Source of the DNA: Balneolales bacterium
Lineage (GTDB): Bacteria; Bacteroidota; Rhodothermia; Balneolales; Natronogracilivirgulaceae
Length of the DNA: 36,375 nt
Direction of reading: 5' to 3'
NCBI GenBank assembly: GCA_007120385.1
Contig: SKNT01000191.1
Span: 1-36,375, forward strand
Numbering within the stretch: the first letter of the stretch is position 1; every line of letters begins with the position of its first letter. Both the position numbers and the translations under genes were made by a program. Below, piece by piece: positions 1 through 8,681 of the stretch. A model generated the notes under the pieces. That model made no database searches. It was not told the DNA's origin and worked only from the letters and a program-made list of their open reading frames with translations.

Positions 1-14
1 AAACCGGAGAAGTT

Positions 15-785
15 ATGTGGAGAAGATTTGTACGCGCCATCAAGTCCCTGTTTGGCGGGATTGTCGGCTCAATGGAAGACCCCAAGCGCATCCTTGAGCA
101 GAATATCCGTGAGCTGAACGACCAGGTTCCGCGCATGAATGAGAACATTGCCACTGTGAAGGCCAATGTGATGCTGCTGCAGAAGGAGGTGCGCCGGTAC
201 GAAGAGCAGGTCCAGGACCTGACGGCCCGCATCCAGTCCGCCATCCGTGCCGAACGGGATGACATCGCCGAAAACTATGCCCTTCAGCTGCAGCGGTCGC
301 GTGAAAACCTGGAGGTGTCGCGCCAGCACCTGAAGCAGGCGCAGCTTGCCTACGACAAGGCCCTGCAGGTCAAGAAGACCTTCATGCGTGAAAAAGACCG
401 CAAGATCCGCGAGGCCCGCGACGCCATGCGCGAGAGTGAACGGTCCGAATGGCAGGCCAGGGTAGCCGATACGCTTGAGCAGTTCGAAGTCGGCGGCATG
501 GATGCCACCCACGACGAGATGATCGCGCGCATAAGGGAAGGAACCGCGCGCAACGAAGCCCGCATGGAGCTGGCGCTCGACAGTGTCGACAGCAAATCCC
601 TTGAACTGGAGTACGACGCCGAGAAGCTCAAGGCCGCCGAGATCGTAAAGCAGTTCAAGAAGAAAATGCGGGGAACGCCTGCCCTTACGGAAGGCAAGAA
701 TCCTGCCGAGGTGGTCGTAGAGCGCAGTGAACCGAATATCACTTCTCAAAAAACCGTCCATGTGAACCGAAACAACCATGTCTGA
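15..785 (+). CDS. pspA: PspA/IM30 family protein (phage shock protein A-like)
   Basis: 256 aa, the usual length for PspA/IM30. The N-terminus is the short amphipathic helix expected for membrane binding (MWRRFVRAIKSLFGG), followed by the family pattern of a Met-Glu-Asp-Pro segment near residues 20-23 and almost unbroken heptad-like charged helices to about residue 215. The last ~35 residues look disordered. Family members are ESCRT-III-like proteins that coat and stabilise stressed cytoplasmic membranes; that role is family knowledge. A GGAG lies 5 nt before the ATG. The stop overlaps the next start by 8 bp (ATGTCTGA), so the two genes are almost certainly translated together. No pspB, pspC or pspF gene is visible. 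Confidence 0.9.
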   Translation: MWRRFVRAIKSLFGGIVGSMEDPKRILEQNIRELNDQVPRMNENIATVKANVMLLQKEVRRYEEQVQDLTARIQSAIRAERDDIAENYALQLQRSRENLEVSRQHLKQAQLAYDKALQVKKTFMREKDRKIREARDAMRESERSEWQARVADTLEQFEVGGMDATHDEMIARIREGTARNEARMELALDSVDSKSLELEYDAEKLKAAEIVKQFKKKMRGTPALTEGKNPAEVVVERSEPNITSQKTVHVNRNNHV

Positions 786-1626
786 CTACCGCTCCATCAA
801 TTTCACCCGGGAAGCGTTCCTGCATCCGGTCAACCTGGGCTTTCTGCTGACCGTCAGCTTCCTGGCGCTCCTGTTCTCAGGAACCCCCTGGATGCCCACC
901 ATTCTCTTTTCTGTCGGATTAGGGCTGGAACTGCTTTACCTTGGCTCGGTGCCACAGAAGCCGTGGTTCCGGCGTCATATCACTTCCCGGAGAAACGAGG
1001 AGCTGCGCCGGTCGGGCCTTGTCGAAAAAGGCCAGTTTGACCAGCTCGACCTGGCAAATCAGAAACGGTTTCTGGCCTTCCGTTCCATCTACGACAAAAT
1101 CCTGGTGAATTTCGAACGACTTCCGGATTCATCGCGGCCGCTTACCCGCCAGCTGACCGAACGGCTGGAGCAGATGATGAGGGATTATTTGGCCCATCTG
1201 GTGCTGCAGGAACGGTACCGTGAATACCTGGATCATACTTCGCCCGAATCCATCACCATTGAAATGCGGTCACTCAAGAAGGAGATGGCCGGTGTGACCT
1301 CCGAACGGTTGCTGGAAGTGAAGCAGCGGCGGCTGCAGATCCTTGAAAAGCGGCTGACGCGGCATCATATTGCCGCCGAGAGGGCCGAGATATGCCGTTC
1401 CCAGCAGGAGACCATGGAAGACGCCATCCGCTACGTTCTCGAAAAGTCGATCACCATGTCGCATCCAGGCGAACTGGACGGGCATCTGGACCGGCTCATC
1501 AGCGAACTGGAGGAAACTTCGGCGATCATTCAGGATATTGACGATGACTTTCCTCCGACGTATACTGTGCTGAAACAACTGGAAGGTCAGTCGGATGACG
1601 ATTCAGGACCTTATGTCGTCCGCTGA
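778..1626 (+). CDS. hypothetical membrane-anchored coiled-coil protein, coupled to pspA
   Basis: 282 aa; I do not recognise the family. Two hydrophobic segments (about residues 18-33 and 38-57) form a membrane hairpin near the N-terminus. The rest, about 225 residues, is charged, helical and rich in Glu/Arg/Gln/Leu, with an acidic C-terminus (QSDDDSGPYVVR). The start lies inside the last codons of pspA with an 8-bp overlap, so expression is likely coupled and a functional link with PspA is plausible. By topology it could be a membrane partner that recruits PspA, filling the place of PspB/PspC or LiaI-type proteins, but no sequence similarity to those is visible to me. Confidence 0.8.
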   Translation: MSDYRSINFTREAFLHPVNLGFLLTVSFLALLFSGTPWMPTILFSVGLGLELLYLGSVPQKPWFRRHITSRRNEELRRSGLVEKGQFDQLDLANQKRFLAFRSIYDKILVNFERLPDSSRPLTRQLTERLEQMMRDYLAHLVLQERYREYLDHTSPESITIEMRSLKKEMAGVTSERLLEVKQRRLQILEKRLTRHHIAAERAEICRSQQETMEDAIRYVLEKSITMSHPGELDGHLDRLISELEETSAIIQDIDDDFPPTYTVLKQLEGQSDDDSGPYVVR

Positions 1627-1680
1627 CGAAAATTGACAGCACCGATCCTGAGCCGGGAGCTGTACTAACCCGGAAAGATT

Positions 1681-2466
1681 ATGAGCTTTCAGCCGGAAAC
1701 CCTGCTGGTTGATAATGAAGACCGTATTGCAACCGTAACGATAAACCGGCCTGACAAGCACAACGCGCTGAACAGCCAGATGCTGGATGAGCTTTGGGCG
1801 GTGTTTGAGGCGCTGCAGGAAGATGATGCCGTTGGAGGCGTTGTTGTAACAGGCACCGGTGTTAAGGCCTTTGCCGCTGGTGCCGATATTGCAGAACTGC
1901 ACCAGTTGCGGTCCAAGAGCGGGAAACGGGCTTCATCCAAAGGTCAGGCCGTCATGTCACTGATAGAGTCAACCGGCAAACCGGTTATTGCCGCCATTGA
2001 GGGGTATGCTCTGGGAGGCGGCTGTGAACTTGCCCTGGCATGCCACCTTCGGGTGGCGTCCAGAACTGCGAAACTCGGACTTCCCGAACTTGGGCTGGGA
2101 CTAATTCCCGGATACGGCGGCACGCAGCGCCTGCCCCGGCTCATTGGCAAGGGAAGGGCCCTGGAGATGATCCTTGACGGAAACCCGGTTGATGCCGAAC
2201 GGGCCTACAGCATAGGCCTGGTCAACAAGGTCGTGGAGGAGGGGGAAACAGTCCGGACCTCCCGGGAATGGCTGGAATCCATCATCAAAAAAGCGCCCCT
2301 AGCCATGCGGACGGCCATTCAGTCGGTTCATGCCGCCTATCCCAATCGTGCACAGGGATTTCAGGATGAAGCCCGGCTATTCGGCTATCTGTGCGGTACG
2401 GACGACGCAAGGGAAGGCACAGCTGCTTTTCTCGAAAAACGAAACCCCGGGTTTCATAACAGATAA
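1681..2466 (+). CDS. enoyl-CoA hydratase/isomerase (crotonase) family protein
   Basis: 261 aa, a full-length crotonase fold. The oxyanion-hole segment FAAGADIAEL and the segment EGYALGGGCELALAC are typical. Both positions that carry the catalytic glutamates of classical hydratases are Glu (GGCEL and LPELGLGLIPG), so it should hydrate trans-2-enoyl-CoA to 3-hydroxyacyl-CoA rather than be a decarboxylase-type member. It is a single-domain protein with no attached 3-hydroxyacyl-CoA dehydrogenase. It starts 54 bp after the preceding gene and no other beta-oxidation gene is adjacent, so the exact acyl chain or pathway cannot be read from context. Confidence 0.88.
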   Translation: MSFQPETLLVDNEDRIATVTINRPDKHNALNSQMLDELWAVFEALQEDDAVGGVVVTGTGVKAFAAGADIAELHQLRSKSGKRASSKGQAVMSLIESTGKPVIAAIEGYALGGGCELALACHLRVASRTAKLGLPELGLGLIPGYGGTQRLPRLIGKGRALEMILDGNPVDAERAYSIGLVNKVVEEGETVRTSREWLESIIKKAPLAMRTAIQSVHAAYPNRAQGFQDEARLFGYLCGTDDAREGTAAFLEKRNPGFHNR

Positions 2467-2608
2467 AGCCGTATTATTCGTTATGAACGTTTGCTTCAAA
2501 AAGGGAACATGTTTCCCTGATATCTGCCAGATAACAAAGAGGTAACTGAGACACATTGGATACATCTTCGTCATCACATGAACCGCCGCCTGAAACGGGA
2601 GCTGCGGT

Positions 2609-3880
2609 ATGAATGAGTGGCTTCTGATTGTGATAGCGATTCTGTTGAGCGCCTTTTTTGCAGGATCGGAGATCGGGTATGTTTCTGCCAACCGGCTCAA
2701 GCTGGAAATCCGGGCCAGGAAAAACACCATTCGCTCCCGGGCACTGTCCCGCTTCCTTAAAGATCCCGAGGCGTTTCTGGGCACCACGCTCATCGGCAAC
2801 AACGTGGTCAATGTCCTCTATGCCACCCTTATGGCGCTGTTCCTGGTACAGCCCGTATCAGATCTGTACTTTTCCCTCTTTGATGCCTACCCTTCGGATA
2901 TCGTCGTGCTGATGATTCAGACCGTGATCGCCGCTCTTGTTATCATGGTTTTTGGCGAAGTGATTCCGAAAGTGGTGTTTCGAATCAACTCCGAGGGACT
3001 GATATTCAACCTGGCAGCCGTCTATCGCGTACTCAATCTGCTCTTCCTTCCCTTCATCTACATCGCAAACGGTCTGGCTGGACGGCTGATCCGCCTTGTC
3101 ATTCCCGAGTCGGAGTCGTCGGTGCAGGCCTACCGTCGCCAGGATATTGAGATGCTGCTGCGTGAACTGGGCGACAGCGAGGAGTCGGATATCGACCGTG
3201 ACGACTCTGAACTGCTTTCCAACGTGCTGCAACTCTCCAACAAGAGGGTACGTGACTCCATGATCCCTCGCACCGATATTGTTGCCGTTGAAAAAAACGC
3301 CGGTCTGCAGGAGGCATTGCATAAATTCGTATCATCCGGATTCTCGAAACTGCCAGTGTACGACCAGACCATTGACAATGTGATCGGGGTTGTGTTTGCC
3401 TACGACCTTTTCAAAAAACCCGGAAAACTCAACGAAATCATTCGTCCCGTCAAGCACATCCCATCCAGCCAGAAATCCAAGGATCTGCTCTCGGAATTCC
3501 AGAAACTCAATATCTCCCTGGCCATCGTCATTGACGAGTACGGTGGAACGGCGGGGCTTGTAACCACCGAGGATCTCCTGGAAGAGGTAGTCGGGGATAT
3601 CCAGGATGAATACGATATGGAGGACGTGGTCATCAAGAAACTGTCCCACAACGCATTCATACTCAGCGGGGACGTGCCGTTGCAGGAACTCGCTGAGCGT
3701 TACCCGGGCACAAAACTGCCCGAACGCAGTCAGAACTACGAGACGGTGGCCGGTTACATTATCCATGAAATCGGCCGGATTCCAAAGGTCAACGAAGAGA
3801 TCCTGATCGGAAATCACAAGTTCATCATCAGCAAGGCGCGGCAGTCGCGAATCGAGACGGTCAAGATGATCGTGTTGTAG
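2609..3880 (+). CDS. CNNM/CBS/CorC_HlyC domain membrane protein ('hemolysin' family)
   Basis: 423 aa with the standard three-part layout. An N-terminal DUF21/CNNM membrane domain (about residues 1-180, four hydrophobic segments, signature FFAGSEIGYVSANR) is followed by a CBS pair (about 200-335, with MIPRTDIVAVEKN and IDEYGGTAGLVTTEDLLEE) and a C-terminal CorC_HlyC domain (about 345-423). Relatives are linked to Mg2+/Co2+ efflux, and in gliding Bacteroidota to GldE; 'hemolysin' is a historical name. The start ATG has GGGAG 7 nt upstream. The preceding 142 bp hold no gene; they contain a 12-codon frame that runs into this start (ATGAATGA) and a weak GGGAA/TTCCC hairpin near 2503-2517. Confidence 0.9.
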   Translation: MNEWLLIVIAILLSAFFAGSEIGYVSANRLKLEIRARKNTIRSRALSRFLKDPEAFLGTTLIGNNVVNVLYATLMALFLVQPVSDLYFSLFDAYPSDIVVLMIQTVIAALVIMVFGEVIPKVVFRINSEGLIFNLAAVYRVLNLLFLPFIYIANGLAGRLIRLVIPESESSVQAYRRQDIEMLLRELGDSEESDIDRDDSELLSNVLQLSNKRVRDSMIPRTDIVAVEKNAGLQEALHKFVSSGFSKLPVYDQTIDNVIGVVFAYDLFKKPGKLNEIIRPVKHIPSSQKSKDLLSEFQKLNISLAIVIDEYGGTAGLVTTEDLLEEVVGDIQDEYDMEDVVIKKLSHNAFILSGDVPLQELAERYPGTKLPERSQNYETVAGYIIHEIGRIPKVNEEILIGNHKFIISKARQSRIETVKMIVL

Positions 3881-3935
3881 CTCTTTTTACCGCAGCGGGG
3901 AAGGTCCCATGACGATGTGCCTAAAGGCGGTGCGG

Positions 3936-3993
3936 CACCAGGGCAACGTGTCATCAGGGCAACGTGTCACCAGGTCAACGTGTCACCAGGTCA
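3936..3993. repeat. 16-bp tandem repeat, 3.6 copies, overlapping the xseA stop codon
   Basis: Units run 3936-3951, 3952-3967, 3968-3983 and a partial unit 3984-3993. The consensus is CACCAGGGCAACGTGT, with one change in unit 2 (CAT for CAC) and one in units 3-4 (GGT for GGG). The partial fourth unit contains 3991-3993, which read on the minus strand is the TGA stop of xseA. Units are too short and directly adjacent for a CRISPR; this looks like a slipped-strand minisatellite. Confidence 0.9.
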
Positions 3994-5250
3994 GCCAATG
4001 CGCGTCCTGCGGTCGGTCCACTCGATTTCAAACGGCGCAGCGGTGTCAAACTGTCCGGCACTGCGCACCCACTGTTCATTCTGGTGGATGCGGGTGTAGC
4101 CTTTTTTAAGCGGGGCATTGGGGTCGGACGCCAGAAGCCGGTGGTGCAGATCGCTGAACTGCGATTTCTGCTGGAGGAGATGCCTTGAGGCAGCAGATGA
4201 AATGGAATCGGCCAGATAACGGCTCCGGTCCCGGATCTGCAGGAACCGCTGCCGGAGGATGCCTGCCATCTGCTTTTCCTGCCATGACAGCATTTCGGAC
4301 TGTCGGGAAATGCGCTGTTTGACCTTGTGGAGGGCATAGTTGTCCAGGAAGCGGGAAACCGTATCCTTATGACGCTGAAGTATGTCTGATAGCCGGCGTT
4401 CCATGTATAGCTGCAGATCGCTGATTCGCATCAGCAAATCATTCCGGTCGGGCACCGCCATGACGATGGACTGCGTAGGGGTGGCCGCGCGCGCATCCGC
4501 CACAAAATCGGAAATACTGAAGTCGGTTTCGTGTCCCACCGCACTGATGACCGGAATGCGGCATTCCGCTATGGCGCGCGCCACGATCTCTTCGTTGAAT
4601 GCCCACAGGTCCTCCAGGGAACCGCCGCCCCGCCCGACGATGACCATATCAACCTCCCCGCTACCGGAAAAGTATCGGATGCCTTCGACGATTTCCGGAG
4701 CGGCCTGGTCGCCCTGTACGGCGGCATGGTACAGTAGCACACGGCAAAGTGGGAATCTTTTCTCCAGTGTGTTTCGCATGTCCTGAAATGCGGCGCCAGT
4801 TGCGGATGTGACAATGCCAATGGCTCCCGGGAGTGAAGGGAGCGGCCGTTTTCTCCCTTCATCGAACAGCCCCTCGGCCTGAAGCTTGCGTTTAAGTTCT
4901 TCGAAAGCCTGCTGAAGGGCACCGAGTCCGGCCGCGCGAATGGACCGGGCAATGAGCTGATATCGCCCGTGCGGCGGATATACCTGAACCGACCCGCTGA
5001 CAATCACCTCATCGCCGTGCTCCGGTATGCGGTCGAGTTGCTGTCTGAGAGAGTTCCACATTACACAGGAGATCTGTGCTTCGGCATCCTTGAGCGTTAA
5101 GTACAGGTGTCCGTTCCGGCTGGTTTGCGGCTGGCTCACCTCGCCCCGGACGCTGACCTGTTCAAATTCGCCTTCCAGAAGCATCTTGATCTCTCCGGTG
5201 AGCGCGCTGACGCTCATCACGTTTACCGGCTCCTCAAAAAATTGCTGCAT
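3991..5250 (-). CDS. xseA: exodeoxyribonuclease VII large subunit
   Basis: About 419 aa. An N-terminal OB-fold nucleic-acid-binding domain (about residues 1-110, including GEVSQPQTSRNGHLYLTLKD) is followed by the catalytic core with the family signature GRGGGSLEDLWAFNEE and the segment SAVGHETDFSISDFVADARA. After these comes a long coiled-coil helical region and a short C-terminal tail, KKGYTRIHQN. Together with XseB it would degrade single-stranded DNA to oligonucleotides. I place the start at the ATG at 5250; a TTG three codons upstream (5259) is the only in-frame alternative nearby. No xseB gene follows, although it often does in other bacteria. The gene is divergent from pyrC, and its stop lies in a tandem repeat. 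Confidence 0.93.
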   Translation of the reverse strand: MQQFFEEPVNVMSVSALTGEIKMLLEGEFEQVSVRGEVSQPQTSRNGHLYLTLKDAEAQISCVMWNSLRQQLDRIPEHGDEVIVSGSVQVYPPHGRYQLIARSIRAAGLGALQQAFEELKRKLQAEGLFDEGRKRPLPSLPGAIGIVTSATGAAFQDMRNTLEKRFPLCRVLLYHAAVQGDQAAPEIVEGIRYFSGSGEVDMVIVGRGGGSLEDLWAFNEEIVARAIAECRIPVISAVGHETDFSISDFVADARAATPTQSIVMAVPDRNDLLMRISDLQLYMERRLSDILQRHKDTVSRFLDNYALHKVKQRISRQSEMLSWQEKQMAGILRQRFLQIRDRSRYLADSISSAASRHLLQQKSQFSDLHHRLLASDPNAPLKKGYTRIHQNEQWVRSAGQFDTAAPFEIEWTDRRTRIG

Positions 5251-5434
5251 AGCTGACAAATTGGCGGTCCCATGTTTGGATCATTCGAGTTAGAAATATA
5301 GTCATTTTATCAGGCAGACAGGCCTGATTTCCGAGAGTTTTTATGAATGGATTGCCTATATTCCCAATCGGAAAAACCCTGATGCAGCAAGGTCCGTCAC
5401 CGGCGGGAAATCACAATGTAACTTCACGTCACAC

Positions 5435-6769
5435 ATGAGCGAAACAAAGGATCTCCTTATCACCAATGTACGTCCGGTTGATGAACAACGGGACGGATCT
5501 GAAACCGTTGCCATCCGCATCCGCAACGGCATCATCTCCGATATCATTCAGGACGGCCCCGGTCCGGGAGTTTCCGGTACCGTGTCGTCCGAATCCGGGG
5601 AGGATGTGCCGGTATTTGATGCCCGGGGTGCCTATGTTTCACCCGGCTGGATGGATATGCACGTACATCTGCGGGAACCGGGATATGAGCACAAGGAGAC
5701 CATTCGCACGGGGTGTGATGCCGCTGCCAACGGCGGTTTTACGGCCGTGGCATGCATGCCCAACACCAATCCGCCCATCCATACCCGCGACGTAGTCAGC
5801 TATGTGCTGAGGCAGGCCCAGGGGCTTGCGGTGGATATCTACCCGATCGGTACCGTATCCAAGGACCGGGCAGGGAAATCCATCTCGGAAATGGCCGATA
5901 TGAAAGAGGGCGGAGCCGTTGCATTCAGTGATGACGGCGACCCGGTTCAGGACAGCCGCCTGATGCGCACGGCACTGGAATATGCGGCAATGCTGGATGT
6001 ACCGGTCATTAACCATGAGGAAGATCTGCCGCTCTCACGTCCCGGACATATGCATGAGGGACGCGTATCCACACGGCTCGGGCCGGCCGGAACACCTTCC
6101 ATTGCCGAAGAGGTCATGATTGCCCGGGATATCCTGCTCTCCGAACTCACGGGCGGGCACGTGCACGTGGCACACATCAGTACACGGAAAGGAGTGGATC
6201 TGGTGCGCGAGGCGAAACGGAGAGGGTTGAAGGTGACCACCGAGGTGTGTCCGCATCACTTCGATCTGACCGACGAGGAGATTGAGCGGCACCAGTTCCA
6301 CACCAACTGGAAGATGCATCCACCGCTCAGAACTGCTGATGACGTGGAAGCCATGATCGAGGGATTGCAGGACGGAACCATTGATGCCATCTGCACAGAC
6401 CACGCCCCCCATTCGGTGGATGAGAAAGATGTGGAGTTTATCTACGCTCCAAACGGGATCATTGGCCTGGAAACTGCCTGGAGCATCATCTGCAAGCAGC
6501 TGATAATGGACGGTAAACTGACGCTGCAGGATGCGGTCCGCAAGCTGGCAGTCCATCCGCGAACCATTCTGCGGATCCCGGTGCCGAAACTGGCTGCGGG
6601 AGAACCGGCCAATCTGACATTGTTCGATACGGAAACAGAATGGGTGTGCACTCCGGATTCCATCCGGTCCCGGTCAGTCAATACTCCCTGGCTCAACGAA
6701 AAGCTCAAAGGGCGCGCGGTTGCCATTTACAATAACAACCAGTTCGTGAAAACGGGGACGCCGAGATAA
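5435..6769 (+). CDS. pyrC: dihydroorotase
   Basis: 444 aa amidohydrolase. The metal-binding HxH motif is at residues 76-78 (MDMHVHLREPGYEHKET). The substrate segment ACMPNTNPP is near 106-114, INHEED and HVHVAHIST follow, and the final metal Asp lies in TDHAPH near 322-326. This is the class I dihydroorotase pattern (PyrC of Bacillus type) and cyclises N-carbamoyl-aspartate to dihydroorotate in pyrimidine synthesis. It is slightly longer than many homologues because of an acidic stretch near residues 40-60. No SD is visible before the ATG. The 184 bp between the xseA and pyrC starts must hold both promoters. The gene converges on kamA, ending 32 bp from its stop. Confidence 0.92.
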   Translation: MSETKDLLITNVRPVDEQRDGSETVAIRIRNGIISDIIQDGPGPGVSGTVSSESGEDVPVFDARGAYVSPGWMDMHVHLREPGYEHKETIRTGCDAAANGGFTAVACMPNTNPPIHTRDVVSYVLRQAQGLAVDIYPIGTVSKDRAGKSISEMADMKEGGAVAFSDDGDPVQDSRLMRTALEYAAMLDVPVINHEEDLPLSRPGHMHEGRVSTRLGPAGTPSIAEEVMIARDILLSELTGGHVHVAHISTRKGVDLVREAKRRGLKVTTEVCPHHFDLTDEEIERHQFHTNWKMHPPLRTADDVEAMIEGLQDGTIDAICTDHAPHSVDEKDVEFIYAPNGIIGLETAWSIICKQLIMDGKLTLQDAVRKLAVHPRTILRIPVPKLAAGEPANLTLFDTETEWVCTPDSIRSRSVNTPWLNEKLKGRAVAIYNNNQFVKTGTPR

Positions 6770-6800
6770 TCCCGGATCCGGTCAGACTCCAAAAGCCGCC

Positions 6801-8264
6801 TCAGTTAACCCGTTCCAGGATTTTTTTGACATTCACCGGTTTCGAGCTTTCGCTTTTTCCACTACCGTTGCCATTGCTATTGCCATTGCTGGCATCTTCT
6901 TTGACCTTCCTGCGGTACTCTTTTTCAAAGAAGAACTCCTTTTCACCAAAAGCAGGCTCCAGATCATCCAACCAAACGGCCTTCTTGTTGTATTTTGCAA
7001 AGAAGGGACGACCGGTCCAGTCGGGATTACGGCCCTGAAGAAATTGCAGGGTGAATACCTTCTCACCGGCTACCTCGCTGACACCCAGGACATGCACCTT
7101 GCCGGGACCGGCCGACATGCTGGGTCCGCGAACGGTCCGGGCGATGCCGCTGACCTGCATGAAAGCACCACGGAATATTTTCCATGCATCTTCCAGTGGA
7201 ATATCAAAGTGGTGACGGGCACCGGTGTCACGGACCACAAACATGTAGTAGGGGATCATGCCCTGCCGGACCTGCTCGCGCCACATATCCGCCCATATGT
7301 CTGAAGAGTCGTTGATATGGCGGAGCAGAGGTGACTGGGTACGAATCTGTGCTCCGGTGGAGCGTACACGCCTTGCCGCTTCTTTGTGGATATCCGTTTC
7401 AAGTTCAACCGGATGGGAGTAATGTCCCATGAGAGCCAGATGAAGCCCGGCATCAGATACCTTGCGGAACAGGTCAAGCATTTCATCGGCGTCACTGTCC
7501 GTGACAAACTTGTAGGGCCAGTAGGCCAGCCCCTTGGTTCCGATACGGATGGTCCTGAGGTTGGGCAGGTCGGCTTCCAACAACGGTTCGATATAAGATG
7601 CCAGTACACGCGCTTTCATGATCATGGGATCACCGCCGGTGAAAAGCACATCGGTTACTTCGGAATGCTCCTTAAGGTAGGCAACAAGAAGCTCCGCCTC
7701 CTTCATGGCGAACTTCAGCTCGTCAATGCCGACAAACTGGGGCCACCGAAAACAGAATGTGCAGTAAGCGTGGCAGGTCTGACCCTGGCTGGGGAAGAAC
7801 AGGGCTGTTTCCTGATACTTGTGCTGCATGCCGCTCAGGGTTTCACAACCAAGCTGCGGAGTATTTTCATCTTTCTGTCCGGCAGGATGGGGATTCAGCT
7901 GCATCCGGATCTCGTTGGCCGTTGCCGTTATCTCCTGTTTGGTTGCGCCTTTCTTCAGGACGGCTGCCATTTTATCGAAGTGATGCGGCTTGAGCATCGT
8001 TTTCTGAGGAAATGTCAGCTGGAATATGGGATCTTCCGGAACATTGTCCCAGTTGATCAGTTCCTCTATGACATAGTTGTTGACCTTGAAGGGCAACACA
8101 TTTCCAACTACGCGAATGTTGAACCGGACTTCCTCGGGGAGTTTCTTTATCTGAGGGATTTTCTCAAAGGTCCGGAGGTTGTACGATTTGTACCTGGGCC
8201 CTTTCCCGTCGACAAAAAATGACTCATTGGGTTTGAATTCAAAGTATGACAATGCGACCTCCAT
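6801..8264 (-). CDS. KamA-family radical SAM aminomutase, divergent
   Basis: 487 aa. The radical SAM cluster motif CxxxCxxC is C164, C168, C171 (TCHAYCTFCFRWPQF), and the SAM-binding GGDP is at 210-213. Lys389 in SAGPGKVHV sits where lysine 2,3-aminomutase carries its PLP-linked lysine, so iron-sulfur, SAM and PLP sites all look intact. The positions of the two aspartates that hold the substrate side chain in clostridial lysine 2,3-aminomutase appear to be Arg345 and Ser382 here, by alignment from memory, so lysine may not be the substrate. A Gly/Asn/Ser-rich low-complexity linker lies at about 459-474 near the C-terminus. Beta-lysine osmolyte synthesis would need AblB, which is not adjacent. 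No operon partner is visible. Confidence 0.82.
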   Translation of the reverse strand: MEVALSYFEFKPNESFFVDGKGPRYKSYNLRTFEKIPQIKKLPEEVRFNIRVVGNVLPFKVNNYVIEELINWDNVPEDPIFQLTFPQKTMLKPHHFDKMAAVLKKGATKQEITATANEIRMQLNPHPAGQKDENTPQLGCETLSGMQHKYQETALFFPSQGQTCHAYCTFCFRWPQFVGIDELKFAMKEAELLVAYLKEHSEVTDVLFTGGDPMIMKARVLASYIEPLLEADLPNLRTIRIGTKGLAYWPYKFVTDSDADEMLDLFRKVSDAGLHLALMGHYSHPVELETDIHKEAARRVRSTGAQIRTQSPLLRHINDSSDIWADMWREQVRQGMIPYYMFVVRDTGARHHFDIPLEDAWKIFRGAFMQVSGIARTVRGPSMSAGPGKVHVLGVSEVAGEKVFTLQFLQGRNPDWTGRPFFAKYNKKAVWLDDLEPAFGEKEFFFEKEYRRKVKEDASNGNSNGNGSGKSESSKPVNVKKILERVN

Positions 8265-8599
8265 TCTTTAGAAGTTCACGGCTTGTCCATGCTTTTTATT
8301 CACTGGAATGATATAACGCAGCGCTATGCCACTATGGTGCCGGACAAAACCTCAATAGAGCACCGTTGTCAATTGCGATCCGAGCTGTCAATTATCCTCA
8401 GATCATTTCAGTAGACTTGCATTCCAATCAAGTCAGACAACCAATGCAGAACAGTAACTGGTAAAAGGAAAACAGGATGCCGACGAATTATGGGCTTCCT
8501 GCTAGATGTTTGTTATTAGTAAATTTAGCAGAATTTCAGACAAATGCAACCTGCCAAATGGTAACTGCCGGTTCCATATAATATTGCCTGAAATCAAAG
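8265..8599. other. intergenic region upstream of the kamA-family gene
   Basis: About 335 bp with no convincing gene on either strand, AT-richer than its surroundings. It must contain the promoter of the minus-strand aminomutase gene, but no clear -33/-7 or -35/-10 pair stands out. A small hairpin-forming stretch (GCCACTATGGTGCC) lies near 8328-8341. Confidence 0.5.
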
Positions 8600-8654
8600 C
8601 CTGATGAAAGGGCCACAAATCGGCTTAATTTGTATTTGTGCCACTTTCATCAGG
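8600..8654 (-). terminator. long inverted repeat, probable transcript end of the M16 gene pair
   Basis: Arms at 8600-8620 and 8634-8654 (21 nt each) are complementary except at two positions, around a 13-nt loop. The hairpin starts 27 bp beyond the stop of the minus-strand M16 gene. Reading that strand, it is followed by CTTTGATTT, so the U-tract is poor. It may be an intrinsic terminator of weak type, or a 3' mRNA-stabilising structure. Confidence 0.55.
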
Positions 8655-8681
8655 ATGTTCATAATACAAAAAGAATGCCAA

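Noticed and set aside
3936-3993. The 16-bp repeats as a CRISPR array
   Set aside because: Units are directly adjacent without spacers, and no cas gene is present.
7386-8222. A 278-codon plus-strand frame opposite the kamA-family gene
   Set aside because: Antisense to a gene with clear radical SAM motifs; no domain, no start context.
8265-8599. A small RNA gene or riboswitch upstream of the kamA-family gene
   Set aside because: Only short, unconvincing hairpins are visible and no known riboswitch core was recognised.
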